DNA from: Egicoccus halophilus
GTDB lineage: Bacteria > Actinomycetota > Nitriliruptoria > Nitriliruptorales > Nitriliruptoraceae
Assembly (NCBI RefSeq): GCF_004300825.1
Contig: NZ_CP036250.1
Span: forward strand, 3,916,162-3,980,161
Direction of reading: 5' to 3'
Length of the DNA stretch: 64,000 nucleotides
Shown here: positions 42,541 through 51,097 of the stretch, in pieces
Layout of the letters: each line of letters starts with the position of its first letter
How positions within the stretch are numbered: position 1 is the first letter of the stretch
Program-made: the position numbers and the translations under genes
Notes under the pieces: model-generated
The model's database searches: none
What the model saw: only the letters and a program-made list of their open reading frames with translations
Told to the model about the DNA's origin: nothing

Positions 42541-44178
42541 TTGGGCACCCGCCGCTGCCCCGTGTGCCAGCACACCTGGCCGGCTCGGCGCGCCCGCTTC
42601 TGTGGTCGCTGCGGAGCGGTGCTCGCCGCGGCCCGGCCGCCGGTGCGGCGCACGGGCCGCGCGACCATCCCCGGCCTGCTGACGCTGGGCGCCGGCGTCG
42701 CGGTCGTGCTCGGCGGCCTGGCCGTGTCGGCAGGGCTGCCGACGTCACCGGGAGGTGCACCGCCGGACGCCACGGTGACCCTGCCCGAGCCGTCGCCGGC
42801 GGATCCCTCACCGTCCACCGACGAACCCGGCGTCGGCTCGCCACCGGTCGACCTCGCCGACGCGGTGCTGCGCTGCCGGGTCGAGGACGCCTGCCACCGG
42901 TGGTCGTTGCCCGATCCCCCGCCGGACGCGGGACGTCCCGCCATCACGCCGGCCGGACATCTCGTGGCGGTGACCGTCGACGGTCTGGCCGGCTTCGAGG
43001 TGGCCGCGGGCACCCGGCGGTGGACGGCGACACGGCCCCTGGCGTCGACCGGCGCCCGCACGGTGGTCGCCGTCGAGGGGACCGGGGACGCGGTCGTCAC
43101 GGTGGGACCGGACGGGATGCTGGGCTCCCTCGACGCGGCGAGCGGTGACCCGGGCTGGTCACTCGAGGTCCCGGGCGCCGTGTCGGTGCGCGCCGCCCGC
43201 GCCGAGGGCACCGACTGGCACGTGGCCGTGCGCACCCGCGACGGTCTCCGGTCCTCGGTGCTGCTGCTGACCGTGGACGCCACGCGGGGCTCGCTCGGGT
43301 GGCAGGCGGAGGCCGCCAACGTGGCCCTCACCGACCGCGGCCCGGTCCTGCAGGACACCGAGGGCACCCTGTGGGCGCTCGACCCGGCGGACGGCACCGA
43401 ACGCTGGCGGCTGGAGACCGGGCTGCCAGGTGCGACCCCCCAGCCGTTGGGTCCACGCGTGGTGATGCTCGGGCAGGGCGGTGGGCTGGTGGTCGACGCC
43501 ACCGACGGCCGGATCGTGCGACGGCTCGAGTCGCCCGTCGTCGGGCTGTACCTGCGCGACGGCGTCGCGCTGTGGGCGGACGACGACGGCGTGGCCTACC
43601 TCGACGCCGACGGTCGGTCGTGGCAGGCCCAGCTCGAGGAGGGACGGGGCTGCTGCAACGGCTTCCGCATCGACGGGGACGTCGTCACGACCTTGAGCAG
43701 CACGGGGGACGAACTGGACCTCGACCGCGACACCGGCGAACTGCTGGGTCGACGCCCGGCGCCACGACCGCTCGGCGGCCGACGCGTCGGGGCGTCGCTG
43801 CACGGCGAACTGGTCGTGGTACCCGGCGTCGGACGCGCCCGACGCGTCGCGAACCTGCACGACGCGGCGAGCGGACGGCATCTCGCCGACGTGGGCGACG
43901 AGGCCTACGGCCTGGTCGCGGCCGAGGACGGACGGCACTGGCTCGTGCTCGCCCCCCGGGTGGTGCTCACCCTCACCCCGTCGGGCGCGGCGTCGCGTGC
44001 GGCCGCCCCGTCGCCCCGGTCGGGCGCCTCACCCGCCCCGGCCACGGGACGCAGCGCGGTGGCACCGGATGCGTCGAGCCGACCCGCAGGTCGGCTCGAG
44101 CAGGAGGGAGCAGCGGCCGCTCAGCCCTCGGCGACGACCGTGCCCACGCCGTTCATGTTCGGGTGGATCTCGCAGTAG
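42541..44178 (+). CDS. Membrane-anchored zinc-ribbon PQQ-like beta-propeller protein (2)
   Basis: 545 residues. It has the same layout as the protein at 29619-31271: zinc ribbon (CPVCQHTW...CGRCGAVL, residues 6-28), one membrane helix (about 44-66), a Pro/Ser-rich linker, a CRVEDACHRW segment (compare CEPRGCEAWR in the other), then propeller blades (VAAGTRRWTATRPL; LDPADGTERWRLET; LDRDTGELLG). Function unknown. The start is TTG 42541 with GGAAG upstream. Its last 58 bases overlap the convergent cupredoxin gene, and a strong hairpin lies within its tail-coding region. Confidence 0.75.
   Translation: MGTRRCPVCQHTWPARRARFCGRCGAVLAAARPPVRRTGRATIPGLLTLGAGVAVVLGGLAVSAGLPTSPGGAPPDATVTLPEPSPADPSPSTDEPGVGSPPVDLADAVLRCRVEDACHRWSLPDPPPDAGRPAITPAGHLVAVTVDGLAGFEVAAGTRRWTATRPLASTGARTVVAVEGTGDAVVTVGPDGMLGSLDAASGDPGWSLEVPGAVSVRAARAEGTDWHVAVRTRDGLRSSVLLLTVDATRGSLGWQAEAANVALTDRGPVLQDTEGTLWALDPADGTERWRLETGLPGATPQPLGPRVVMLGQGGGLVVDATDGRIVRRLESPVVGLYLRDGVALWADDDGVAYLDADGRSWQAQLEEGRGCCNGFRIDGDVVTTLSSTGDELDLDRDTGELLGRRPAPRPLGGRRVGASLHGELVVVPGVGRARRVANLHDAASGRHLADVGDEAYGLVAAEDGRHWLVLAPRVVLTLTPSGAASRAAAPSPRSGASPAPATGRSAVAPDASSRPAGRLEQEGAAAAQPSATTVPTPFMFGWISQ
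44074..44099 (-). terminator. Hairpin ending the oxidase operon
   Basis: TCGAGCCGACC-CGCA-GGTCGGCTCGA, a perfect 11-bp stem, begins about 22 bases beyond the last oxidase-operon stop codon on the minus strand. It lies inside the 3' end of the convergent propeller gene. Confidence 0.65.
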
Positions 44179-44822
44179 AAGAACCACTGCTCCGGCAGGT
44201 CCTCCCACCTGAGTTCGTCGTCGACGTAGGGGTCGAGCACCGGTCCGGAGACCAGCGTCGAGGAGACGAACTCCTCCCCGGTCGGTGCCGGGTCGTCCAC
44301 GTCACCCTCGAGTTCGGTGATGACGACGTTGTGCTGCACGCCCGACTCCCGGTTGTCGAAGACGAACACGAGCGTCTCGCCCTGCTCGGACGGGGTGACC
44401 TCCCACAGGTCGGCGTCCTCGCAGCCGGCGTCGGTCGGGATGCAGAAGTCGAGTGAGTTCTCGGCCGCGATGATGGGCGCGTCGTCGGGGACGACGAGCA
44501 AGGGCTCGGCGTTGATGTTGCGGTCCTCGTCGGCGATGTCGCCGAGCAGACCGGCGGCGTAGGCACCGCCCAACGCGAACGGCACGACCGCGGCGAACGC
44601 GACCACGGCGCGCCGCGGCGTGTCCAGGCGCTCCTGCGAGGTCGCCAGCGACACCGTGAGCAGGATGCCGGCCGCGGCCACCGCCGCGATCGCCAGCGCA
44701 CCCTCGTGGGTGTTGAAGAGCAGGATCGCCGCGACCGCACCGATGAACAGCGCCATGCAGCCCAGGATCGCGAGCGGCAGCACGATCGGGAGGAACACCC
44801 GGTTGCGGAACTCGGTCTTCAC
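44121..44822 (-). CDS. Membrane cupredoxin protein, last gene of oxidase operon
   Basis: 233 residues. Three N-terminal membrane helices (about 8-105) are followed by an outer cupredoxin domain. Type 1 copper ligands are visible as His in SGVQHNVVI and the Cys-His-Met set in FYCEIHPNMNGVGTVV. It could carry electrons to, or copper into, the oxidase. It starts at GTG 44822, 34 bases after the subunit IV gene. Cupredoxins are not a standard fifth subunit in textbook caa3 operons, but this position suggests a dedicated role. Confidence 0.8.
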   Translation of the reverse strand: MKTEFRNRVFLPIVLPLAILGCMALFIGAVAAILLFNTHEGALAIAAVAAAGILLTVSLATSQERLDTPRRAVVAFAAVVPFALGGAYAAGLLGDIADEDRNINAEPLLVVPDDAPIIAAENSLDFCIPTDAGCEDADLWEVTPSEQGETLVFVFDNRESGVQHNVVITELEGDVDDPAPTGEEFVSSTLVSGPVLDPYVDDELRWEDLPEQWFFYCEIHPNMNGVGTVVAEG

Positions 44823-44856
44823 GTCGAGATGGCCTTTGCGCGAACGGGCAGCGGGA

Positions 44857-45189
44857 TCAGACGGTGGGGGCCTGGTCGAAGAACATCACGACCAGCGTGG
44901 CGGTGTAGAGCGAGACCGCCAGCAGCAGGCCGCCGTACAGGAACCGGCTGTAGAGCTTGGTGTCGAAGCGCAGGTGCATGAAGAACCCGGCCACCATGAT
45001 GAACTTGACGATCATCAGCACGATCAGCAGCGGGATGCCCAGCGCGCCGAAGTCCACGAAGTACGTCGAGACCTCGAGTGCCGTCAGGATCGCCAGGATG
45101 ATGGCGATGCGGACGTAGTCGCGGGGGCCGGGGTGATGGTCGTCGTGACCGGAGGCCTGCTCCGGTCCGTGCGTCTCGGTGGTGGTCAT
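44857..45189 (-). CDS. ctaF: Cytochrome c oxidase subunit IV
   Basis: 110 residues, His-rich N-terminus (HDDHHPGPRDYVRI) and three membrane helices including LLIVLMIVKFIMVAGFFMHLRFD, the signature of prokaryotic COX4/CyoD-like subunits. It stabilises the oxidase core. It lies between ctaE and the cupredoxin gene on the same strand, with 39 bases to ctaE. Confidence 0.88.
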   Translation of the reverse strand: MTTTETHGPEQASGHDDHHPGPRDYVRIAIILAILTALEVSTYFVDFGALGIPLLIVLMIVKFIMVAGFFMHLRFDTKLYSRFLYGGLLLAVSLYTATLVVMFFDQAPTV

Positions 45190-45228
45190 CGCGCTTCCTC
45201 GTCAGTCGTGGTGGGGACGCCGCGGGCG

Positions 45229-45822
45229 TCAGTCCACCATCGCGAGTTCCGGGATCAGGTAGACGACGGTGAAGATGATGACCCAGATGATGTCGACGAA
45301 GTGCCAGTACAGGCCGACCATCTCGGTCTTGAGGTCCTGGTTCGGCTTGATCTTGCCCGTGAGCGAGAGCGAGTACAGGCTCAGCAGCAGCAGGATGCCG
45401 ACGAACACGTGCAGGCCGTGGAAACCGGTCAACACGAAGAAGCCCGACGCGAACGGCGACGCGGTGAGGTCGAGTCCCTCGCGGTAGAAGACTGTGAACT
45501 CGAACACCTGTCCGCCGAGGAACACCGCGCCCTGCCCGGCGGTGGCCAGGATCCACAGGCGCATGCGTCGCATGTCCCGACGCATGTGGGCGTTGTGGGC
45601 CAGCACCATCGTCAGCGAGCTCATCAGCAGGACGAACGAGCTGATGGAGGTGAAGGGGATGTCGAAGATCTCGACGCCCGGCCCGCCGGCGGTGGCGTCC
45701 AGGTAGAGCAGGTACGCCGACACGAAGGCCCCGAAGAACAGGAACTCCGAGCCGAGGAACACCCACATCGCCAGCTTGCGGTGGTCGAGACCCAGGGTGG
45801 TCTCGTGCACGCCTGCCGCCAC
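45229..45822 (-). CDS. ctaE: Cytochrome c oxidase subunit III
   Basis: 197 residues, five membrane helices; this is the short form of subunit III seen in Gram-positive oxidases. Conserved segments are KLAMWVFLGSEFLFFGAF, GVEIFDIPFTSISSFVLL, TGFHGLHVFVG and VGLYWHFVDIIWVIIFTVVY with the lipid-binding glutamate region. It sits 84 bases downstream of ctaD. Confidence 0.95.
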   Translation of the reverse strand: MAAGVHETTLGLDHRKLAMWVFLGSEFLFFGAFVSAYLLYLDATAGGPGVEIFDIPFTSISSFVLLMSSLTMVLAHNAHMRRDMRRMRLWILATAGQGAVFLGGQVFEFTVFYREGLDLTASPFASGFFVLTGFHGLHVFVGILLLLSLYSLSLTGKIKPNQDLKTEMVGLYWHFVDIIWVIIFTVVYLIPELAMVD

Positions 45823-45906
45823 GTCTGTCGCCTTCCGGTGTGTGCACCCGCCGGGATCGTCCTGGACGACCCCGGCGGTGTCGTTTCGCTTGGGGAGGTG
45901 GTCGCG

Positions 45907-47889
45907 TCAGTGGGCGGCGACGCCGGAGCGCGGCGCGGCCGGGTCCTCGACGATCGGGTCGTCGTCGTCGCCCTCGGCCACCGGCTCGATGATCCAGCCG
46001 AAGTACCCGACGACGACCCAGACCAGGCCGATCGCGATCAGCCACGGCGTCGGACCGATCAGGCCGTACGCCATCGGGAAGAACCCGAGGCACATCACCA
46101 GCGGCCAGTACGACGGGTCGGGCATGTGGATGTGCTCGCCGCCGTCGTGTCCGTCGTGCGCCGCGTCCGTGCCGTCACCAGCAGCAGCCACGCGGTCGTC
46201 GGCGTCGGCGACGTGGTCGTGCGATGCCCCGGCCGGCACGGCGACCGGACGTCCCGACTCGTCCTCGGCGTACTTGCGGTGCCAGAACTCGTCGCGGTGG
46301 CTGACGTTGGGGATCGCGTCGAAGTTGTGCACCTTCGGCGGCGAGGCCGACAGCCACTCCAACGTGCGCGCGTCCCACGGGTCGGGGCCCGAGGCGACGC
46401 CCGACTTGATCGAGGTCAGCAGGTTGTAGAGGAACAGCAGCGCCGAGACGACCAGGACCAGCAGACCCGCCGTGCTGAGCAGGTTGTACAGCTCCACCGT
46501 CGCGCCCAGTTCGCCCGGCAGGATCGCGGTGCGGCGCGGCTGGCCGAGCAGACCCGACATGTGCATCGGGCCGAACGTGAGGTTGAAGCCGAGCAGCCAG
46601 GTCCAGAAGTGCACCTTGCCCAGCTTCTCGCTCATCAGCCTGCCGGTGACCTTCGGGAACCAGTAGTAGATCCCGGCGATCAGGCCGAACAGCGCGCCAC
46701 CGAACAGCACGTAGTGGAAGTGCGCGACCACGTAGTAGGTGTCGTGCTGCTGCGCGTTGTGGGGCACGATCGAGTGGGTGACGCCCGACAGCCCGCCGAT
46801 GGTGAACATCGACACGAACCCGATGGAGAACAGCATCGGGGTCGTGAAGCGCAGCTTGCCGCCCCACATCGTGAAGACCCAGTTGAAGATCTTGATGCCG
46901 GTCGGCACGGCGATGAACATCGTCGAGAGCGCGAACGCCGAGCGGGCGACCGGGCCGATCGAGGACGTGAACATGTGGTGCGCCCACACCCCGAAGCCGA
47001 TGAAGCCGATGGCAGCGCCGGCGAAGGCGACCGCGGCGTAGCCGAACAGCGGCTTGCGGCTGAAGACCGGCAGGATCTCGGACACGATCCCCATCGCGGG
47101 GAGGATCATGATGTAGACCTCGGGGTGCCCGAACAGCCAGAACAGGTGCTGCCAGAGGATCGGGTCACCGCCGGTGGCGGGATTGAAGAACTGCGCCCCG
47201 AACACGGTGTCGAACTGCAGCATGAACAGCGCGACCGCGATGATCGGCAGCGCGAACAGCAGCAGGAAGTTGGTGACCAGCGACATCCAGATGAACATCG
47301 GCATGCGCATGAAGGTCATGCCGGGCGCGCGCATGTTCAGGATGGTGGTGATGAAGTTCACGGCCGCCGACAGGGAGCTGACCCCGAGCAACTGCAGTCC
47401 CACGGCGTAGAACGCCATGTTGGACACGGAGTCGACCGACAGCGGCGCGTAGCCCACCCACGAGCCGTTGGGCGCACCGCCGAGGAGGAACGACGAGTAC
47501 AGGAAGATCCCGCCGAACAGGTACATCCAGTAGCTGAACGCGTTCAGGCGCGGGAAGGCGACGTCCCGGGCCCCGATCTGCAGCGGGATGAGGTAGTTGA
47601 AGAAGGCGGCGGAGAGCGGCATGACGACGAGGAAGACCATCGTGATGCCGTGCATCGTGAAGGCCTGGTTGTAGATCTCGGCCGTCACCAGCGACTGCTC
47701 GGCCTGAGCCAGCTGCGCGCGGATCAGACCCGACTCGACCCCGCCCAGGAAGAAGAACACCAGGACGGTGAAGAAGTACATGATGCCGATCTTCTTGTGA
47801 TCGGTCGTGGTGATCCAGCTCGAGAAGCCGGTCTCGGCGCTCGGGCGCGAGAACACGCTCCGGCGGCCGGTCGTCGTGCTGTGCGACAT
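45907..47889 (-). CDS. ctaD: Cytochrome c oxidase subunit I with C-terminal extension
   Basis: 660 residues. All cofactor ligands are present: haem a His80 and His392, haem a3 His390 and copper B His255, His304, His305, with the His-Tyr crosslink tyrosine in GHPEVY (Tyr259), so this is a proton-pumping A-type oxidase. The core ends near residue 550. A His/Asp-rich linker (HDHVADADDRVAAAGDGTD...HDGHDGGEHIH) then leads to two more membrane helices (PLVMCLGFFPMAYGLIG; WLIAIGLVWVVVGYFGWII), giving a longer chain than the usual ~560. The extension resembles a fused subunit IV-like region. ATG 47889. Confidence 0.96.
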   Translation of the reverse strand: MSHSTTTGRRSVFSRPSAETGFSSWITTTDHKKIGIMYFFTVLVFFFLGGVESGLIRAQLAQAEQSLVTAEIYNQAFTMHGITMVFLVVMPLSAAFFNYLIPLQIGARDVAFPRLNAFSYWMYLFGGIFLYSSFLLGGAPNGSWVGYAPLSVDSVSNMAFYAVGLQLLGVSSLSAAVNFITTILNMRAPGMTFMRMPMFIWMSLVTNFLLLFALPIIAVALFMLQFDTVFGAQFFNPATGGDPILWQHLFWLFGHPEVYIMILPAMGIVSEILPVFSRKPLFGYAAVAFAGAAIGFIGFGVWAHHMFTSSIGPVARSAFALSTMFIAVPTGIKIFNWVFTMWGGKLRFTTPMLFSIGFVSMFTIGGLSGVTHSIVPHNAQQHDTYYVVAHFHYVLFGGALFGLIAGIYYWFPKVTGRLMSEKLGKVHFWTWLLGFNLTFGPMHMSGLLGQPRRTAILPGELGATVELYNLLSTAGLLVLVVSALLFLYNLLTSIKSGVASGPDPWDARTLEWLSASPPKVHNFDAIPNVSHRDEFWHRKYAEDESGRPVAVPAGASHDHVADADDRVAAAGDGTDAAHDGHDGGEHIHMPDPSYWPLVMCLGFFPMAYGLIGPTPWLIAIGLVWVVVGYFGWIIEPVAEGDDDDPIVEDPAAPRSGVAAH

Positions 47890-47963
47890 CGTGGTTCCTC
47901 GTGTTCGCCGCCGGCCCGGGGTCGTCTCGGGCCGGCGCCACCGTCAGCTGATGGTGCGGCGGA

Positions 47964-49067
47964 TCACTCCAGTGCCAGCATGTAGGCGACCAGGGCGTCG
48001 ATCTCTTCCTCGGAGAGGTTGAGGTTGGGCATGCCGACCTGGTTCTGGGGCTGCATCGGCTTCATCGCGGGCGGGTCACGCAGCCACTCGCGCAGGTGCT
48101 CCTCGTCGACCGGGAAGATCGCACCGGCGAACTCCTCACGGCTGGCGAAGTGGGTCAGGTCCGGGCCGACACCCGGGTTGCGTGCGCCCTCGCCGTCCCA
48201 GATCTGGTGGCAGGCGGCGCAGCTGCGCTGACCGATGTCGGTGTCGAAGCTGGCGCCGAACAGTTCGGCACCCTGGGCGGCGAGGCCGTCCTCGGGCACC
48301 ACGGCCGGGGACTGCTGGTTCTCGACCCAGGCCTCGAAGTCGGCCGGTTCCATCGACTCGCCACGGATACGCATGTTGACGTGGCTCAGGCCGCAGTACT
48401 CGGCGCACTGCCCGAGGTACCGCCCGGCCGCGTCGGCCTGGATGTTGAGGAACGTGGTCTGCCCGGGAACGACGTCCTGCTTGCCGGCCCAGGCGGGGAT
48501 CCAGAACGAGTGGATGACCCCGAGGTCGGCGCTGCGACCCGGGTCGCTCGCCGTCATCTCGAGCCGCACCGGGGTGTCGACCGGGATGACGATCTCGTTG
48601 GCGGAGTAGATGTCGTAGTCGGGGTAGTAGAACTCCCACCACCAGCGGTGCCCGATGACCTCGACCGTGAGGAACTCACCGTCGGGCTCGTCCATGGTGG
48701 AGAAGATCATCTGCACCGTGGGAACCGCGATGAAGGCCAGGATCAGGGCCGGCACGACGGTCCAGAAGATCTCCAGGCGGGTGTTGCCGTGCACCTGGAC
48801 CGGCAGGGACCCGTCGTCGTCGGGCCGCTTGCGGAACTTGATCACCGCATAGATGATCAGGCCCTGCACCAGGACGAAGACGAACAGCGCGATCGCGAAG
48901 ACGGGGCGGATCAGGTCGTGCGGGTCCTGCGCGTAGGGACCCGCCGGGTCCAGCGCGCTCTGTGGGGCGGTGCAGGCGGACAGCACCAGGCCCAGGGCCA
49001 GCACGAGGACCAGGGTCCCCCGTGTCCGACGACGCGTCGCGGCGCGCGTGGCGGTCCGGTCGCGCAA
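47964..49067 (-). CDS. ctaC: Cytochrome c oxidase subunit II with cytochrome c domain (caa3 type)
   Basis: 367 residues. Lipoprotein signal ending LVLSAC (Cys32), two membrane helices (about 55-77 and 99-121), then the CuA domain with His186, Cys221, Glu223, Cys225, His229 and Met232. A C-terminal cytochrome c domain follows, with haem motif CAACH (283-287) and axial Met346 (VGMPNL), so the enzyme is caa3-type and takes electrons through its own haem c. I chose the TTG at 49067 because AGGAGAG lies seven bases upstream; GTG 49082 is an alternative. First gene of the oxidase operon. Confidence 0.95.
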   Translation of the reverse strand: MRDRTATRAATRRRTRGTLVLVLALGLVLSACTAPQSALDPAGPYAQDPHDLIRPVFAIALFVFVLVQGLIIYAVIKFRKRPDDDGSLPVQVHGNTRLEIFWTVVPALILAFIAVPTVQMIFSTMDEPDGEFLTVEVIGHRWWWEFYYPDYDIYSANEIVIPVDTPVRLEMTASDPGRSADLGVIHSFWIPAWAGKQDVVPGQTTFLNIQADAAGRYLGQCAEYCGLSHVNMRIRGESMEPADFEAWVENQQSPAVVPEDGLAAQGAELFGASFDTDIGQRSCAACHQIWDGEGARNPGVGPDLTHFASREEFAGAIFPVDEEHLREWLRDPPAMKPMQPQNQVGMPNLNLSEEEIDALVAYMLALE

Positions 49068-49294
49068 CGTGGCTCTCCTCACGGGTCGCAAGAGATTCGT
49101 CCTCCGGGGCGGTGAAGCCCGGGACCGCACGGCCGCCGGACGGTGCGCGACTGCCGTGCCATGGAGGAGGGAGCCACCGTGGTCCCGGCGGCCCTCCTCG
49201 GACGCGGAGGGTAGCCGTTCGGCCGGAGCGCCACCCAACCGGGCCGGCGCGACGCGCGCTGCCGGGGTCGACAGCGATCGGCACCGCGTCGCGC

Positions 49295-50071
49295 TCAGGG
49301 TTCCCAGCGGAAGCGGCGCGCCGCCAGGGCGACCGCCACGGCGCCCCAGCCGGCCACCACGGCCAATGCGCCACCCGCCAGTCCCTCGCCGGCGAAGGCG
49401 GCGCGCAGCACCTCGCCGAGCGCCCCGACCGGCAGCGCCCGGCCGATCGCGGCCAGGGTCGCCGGTAGCGCGTCGGCGTCGAAGGCGACCCCGCTGACCA
49501 CCAGCAGCACGAGGAACAACGCGTTGGACAGCGCGAGCGTGGCCTCCGCGCGCAGCGTCCCGGCCATGAGCAGTCCGAGCGCCGTGAACGTGATCGCGCC
49601 GACCAGCACCGCCACCGGGGCGAGCAGCGCCCCGCCCTGTGGCGACCAACCCAGGGCGCCGACCGCGAGGGCGACGACCAGGACCGCCTGCACGGCCAGC
49701 ACGCACGCCACCGCCAACCCCTTGGCGACCAGGAAGCCCCACCGCGGCAGGGGCGTCCCGCCCAGCCGCTTGAGCACCCCGTACTTGCGCTCGAAGGCGG
49801 TCTGGATCGCGACCGCGACCAGGCCGGTCGCCGCGACCGAGATCGCCAGCGCCCCCGGCACGAGGAACTCGACGGCGGGCACGTCCCCGGTCGGGAGCAC
49901 CTCGACCACCGAGAAGAACCCGAGGATGCCCAGCGGGATGCCCAGGGTGACGAGCAACGACTCGCCCGAGCGCAGCAGCAGCCGCAACTCCATCGCGGCC
50001 TGCGCCAGCACGGCGCGCGCCAGCGGGGTGCGCCGGTCGACCGTGCCGGCCTCCGGTGCCGGGCGGGTCAC
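49295..50071 (-). CDS. ABC-2 exporter permease
   Basis: 258 residues, six membrane segments, with the ABC2_membrane/DrrB-like features AQAAMELRLLLRSGESLLVTLG near the start and ERKYGVLKRLGGTPLPRW between segments 2 and 3. The GTG start overlaps the upstream ATPase stop (GTGA). The two form an exporter of unknown substrate. In several actinobacteria a similar pair lies beside ctaB, so a link to haem or respiration is possible but unproven. Confidence 0.87.
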   Translation of the reverse strand: MTRPAPEAGTVDRRTPLARAVLAQAAMELRLLLRSGESLLVTLGIPLGILGFFSVVEVLPTGDVPAVEFLVPGALAISVAATGLVAVAIQTAFERKYGVLKRLGGTPLPRWGFLVAKGLAVACVLAVQAVLVVALAVGALGWSPQGGALLAPVAVLVGAITFTALGLLMAGTLRAEATLALSNALFLVLLVVSGVAFDADALPATLAAIGRALPVGALGEVLRAAFAGEGLAGGALAVVAGWGAVAVALAARRFRWEP

Positions 50072-50982
50072 GGCCGCTCCTCCTCGGTCAGCCGCAGGAA
50101 GACCTCCTCGAGGCTGACGCGGCCGGCCTGCAGGTGCCCGAGCGCGACGTCGTGGTCGGCCAGCCAGCTCGCCAGCGCCGCGACCAGGCGCGGCGAGTTC
50201 GGCGCGTGCACCACGTACCGGCCCGGCCGCAGCTCGGACACCGCGGCCTCGATCGCGGTGCCGAGGACGGCGACGTCGAGGCCGGCGCGGGCGGAGAACT
50301 CGAGCTCGCCCCACTCGCCGGTGGTGAGCTCGTCGGGAGTGCCCTCGGCCACCAAGCGGCCACGGTCGACGATCGCGACCCGGTCCGCGAGCTGTTCGGC
50401 CTCGTCGAGCAGGTGGGTCGTCAGCACCACCGACACCCCCTGGCCCTGCAGCTCCCGCACGTGCTCCCAGGTCAGCCGCCGCGCGGCCGGGTCCAGCCCG
50501 GCGGTCGGCTCGTCGAGGAACACCACCTCCGGACGCCCGATCAGCGCCAGCGCGAGCGACAGGCGCTGCTTCTGGCCGCCCGACAGGTCCCGGAACCGGG
50601 TCCGGCGGGCGTCGTCGAGCCCGACCCGTTCGAGCAGGGCCTCGGGGTCGAGCGGTTGGGCGTAGTAGCTGGCGAACAACCGCAGCACCTCGGCCGGACG
50701 CGCCATCGGATAGACGCCGCCCTCCTGCAGCATCAGCCCCACCCGCGGGCGCAACCGCGCGCCGTCGCGGTGCGGATCGAGCCCCAGGACCCGCACGGTG
50801 CCGGCGTCGGGACGACGGAACCCCTCGCAGCACTCGACGGTCGTGGTCTTGCCGGCGCCGTTGGGGCCCAGCAGCGCCAGGGTCTCCCCACGGGCCACCT
50901 CGAGGTCGAGACCGTCCACGGCGGTGGTGCGCCCGTAGCGTTTGGTCAGCCCCCGGATCTCGATGGAGGGCGGCTCGGGCAC
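50068..50982 (-). CDS. ABC exporter ATP-binding protein
   Basis: 304 residues. Walker A GPNGAGKTT, signature LSGGQKQRLSLA, Walker B VVFLDEPTAGLD and the switch His of TTHLLDEAE are all intact. The segment CCEGFRRPDAG between Walker A and the Q-loop is a form found in DrrA-type ATPases. A C-terminal ~80-residue domain follows the core. Start GTG 50982 is followed directly by PEPPSIEIRGLTKRYG. Cotranscribed with the permease downstream. Confidence 0.9.
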   Translation of the reverse strand: MPEPPSIEIRGLTKRYGRTTAVDGLDLEVARGETLALLGPNGAGKTTTVECCEGFRRPDAGTVRVLGLDPHRDGARLRPRVGLMLQEGGVYPMARPAEVLRLFASYYAQPLDPEALLERVGLDDARRTRFRDLSGGQKQRLSLALALIGRPEVVFLDEPTAGLDPAARRLTWEHVRELQGQGVSVVLTTHLLDEAEQLADRVAIVDRGRLVAEGTPDELTTGEWGELEFSARAGLDVAVLGTAIEAAVSELRPGRYVVHAPNSPRLVAALASWLADHDVALGHLQAGRVSLEEVFLRLTEEERP

Positions 50983-51084
50983 GGTCGTTGGCTTTCCGAC
51001 ACGACGGGGCGGGACGACGTCACGGCGCGCGAGCCTACCGGCGTCGGGACGCCACCCCGGTGCTCGCCCGGGCCGGCCAGGACC

Positions 51085-51090
51085 TAGGCT
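51085..51090 (+). promoter_or_regulatory. Putative -10 element, leaderless AI-2E gene
   Basis: TAGGCT ends seven bases before the ATG at 51098, which lacks a Shine-Dalgarno sequence. Same layout as at the TPM and ctaA genes. Confidence 0.4.
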
Positions 51091-51097
51091 CGGCGGG

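Noticed and set aside
44620..47985. A 1121-codon open frame on the plus strand opposite the oxidase operon
   Set aside because: It is a GC-driven shadow, rich in His/Arg/Asp/Gln, lying wholly antisense to ctaD, ctaE and ctaF with clear catalytic residues.
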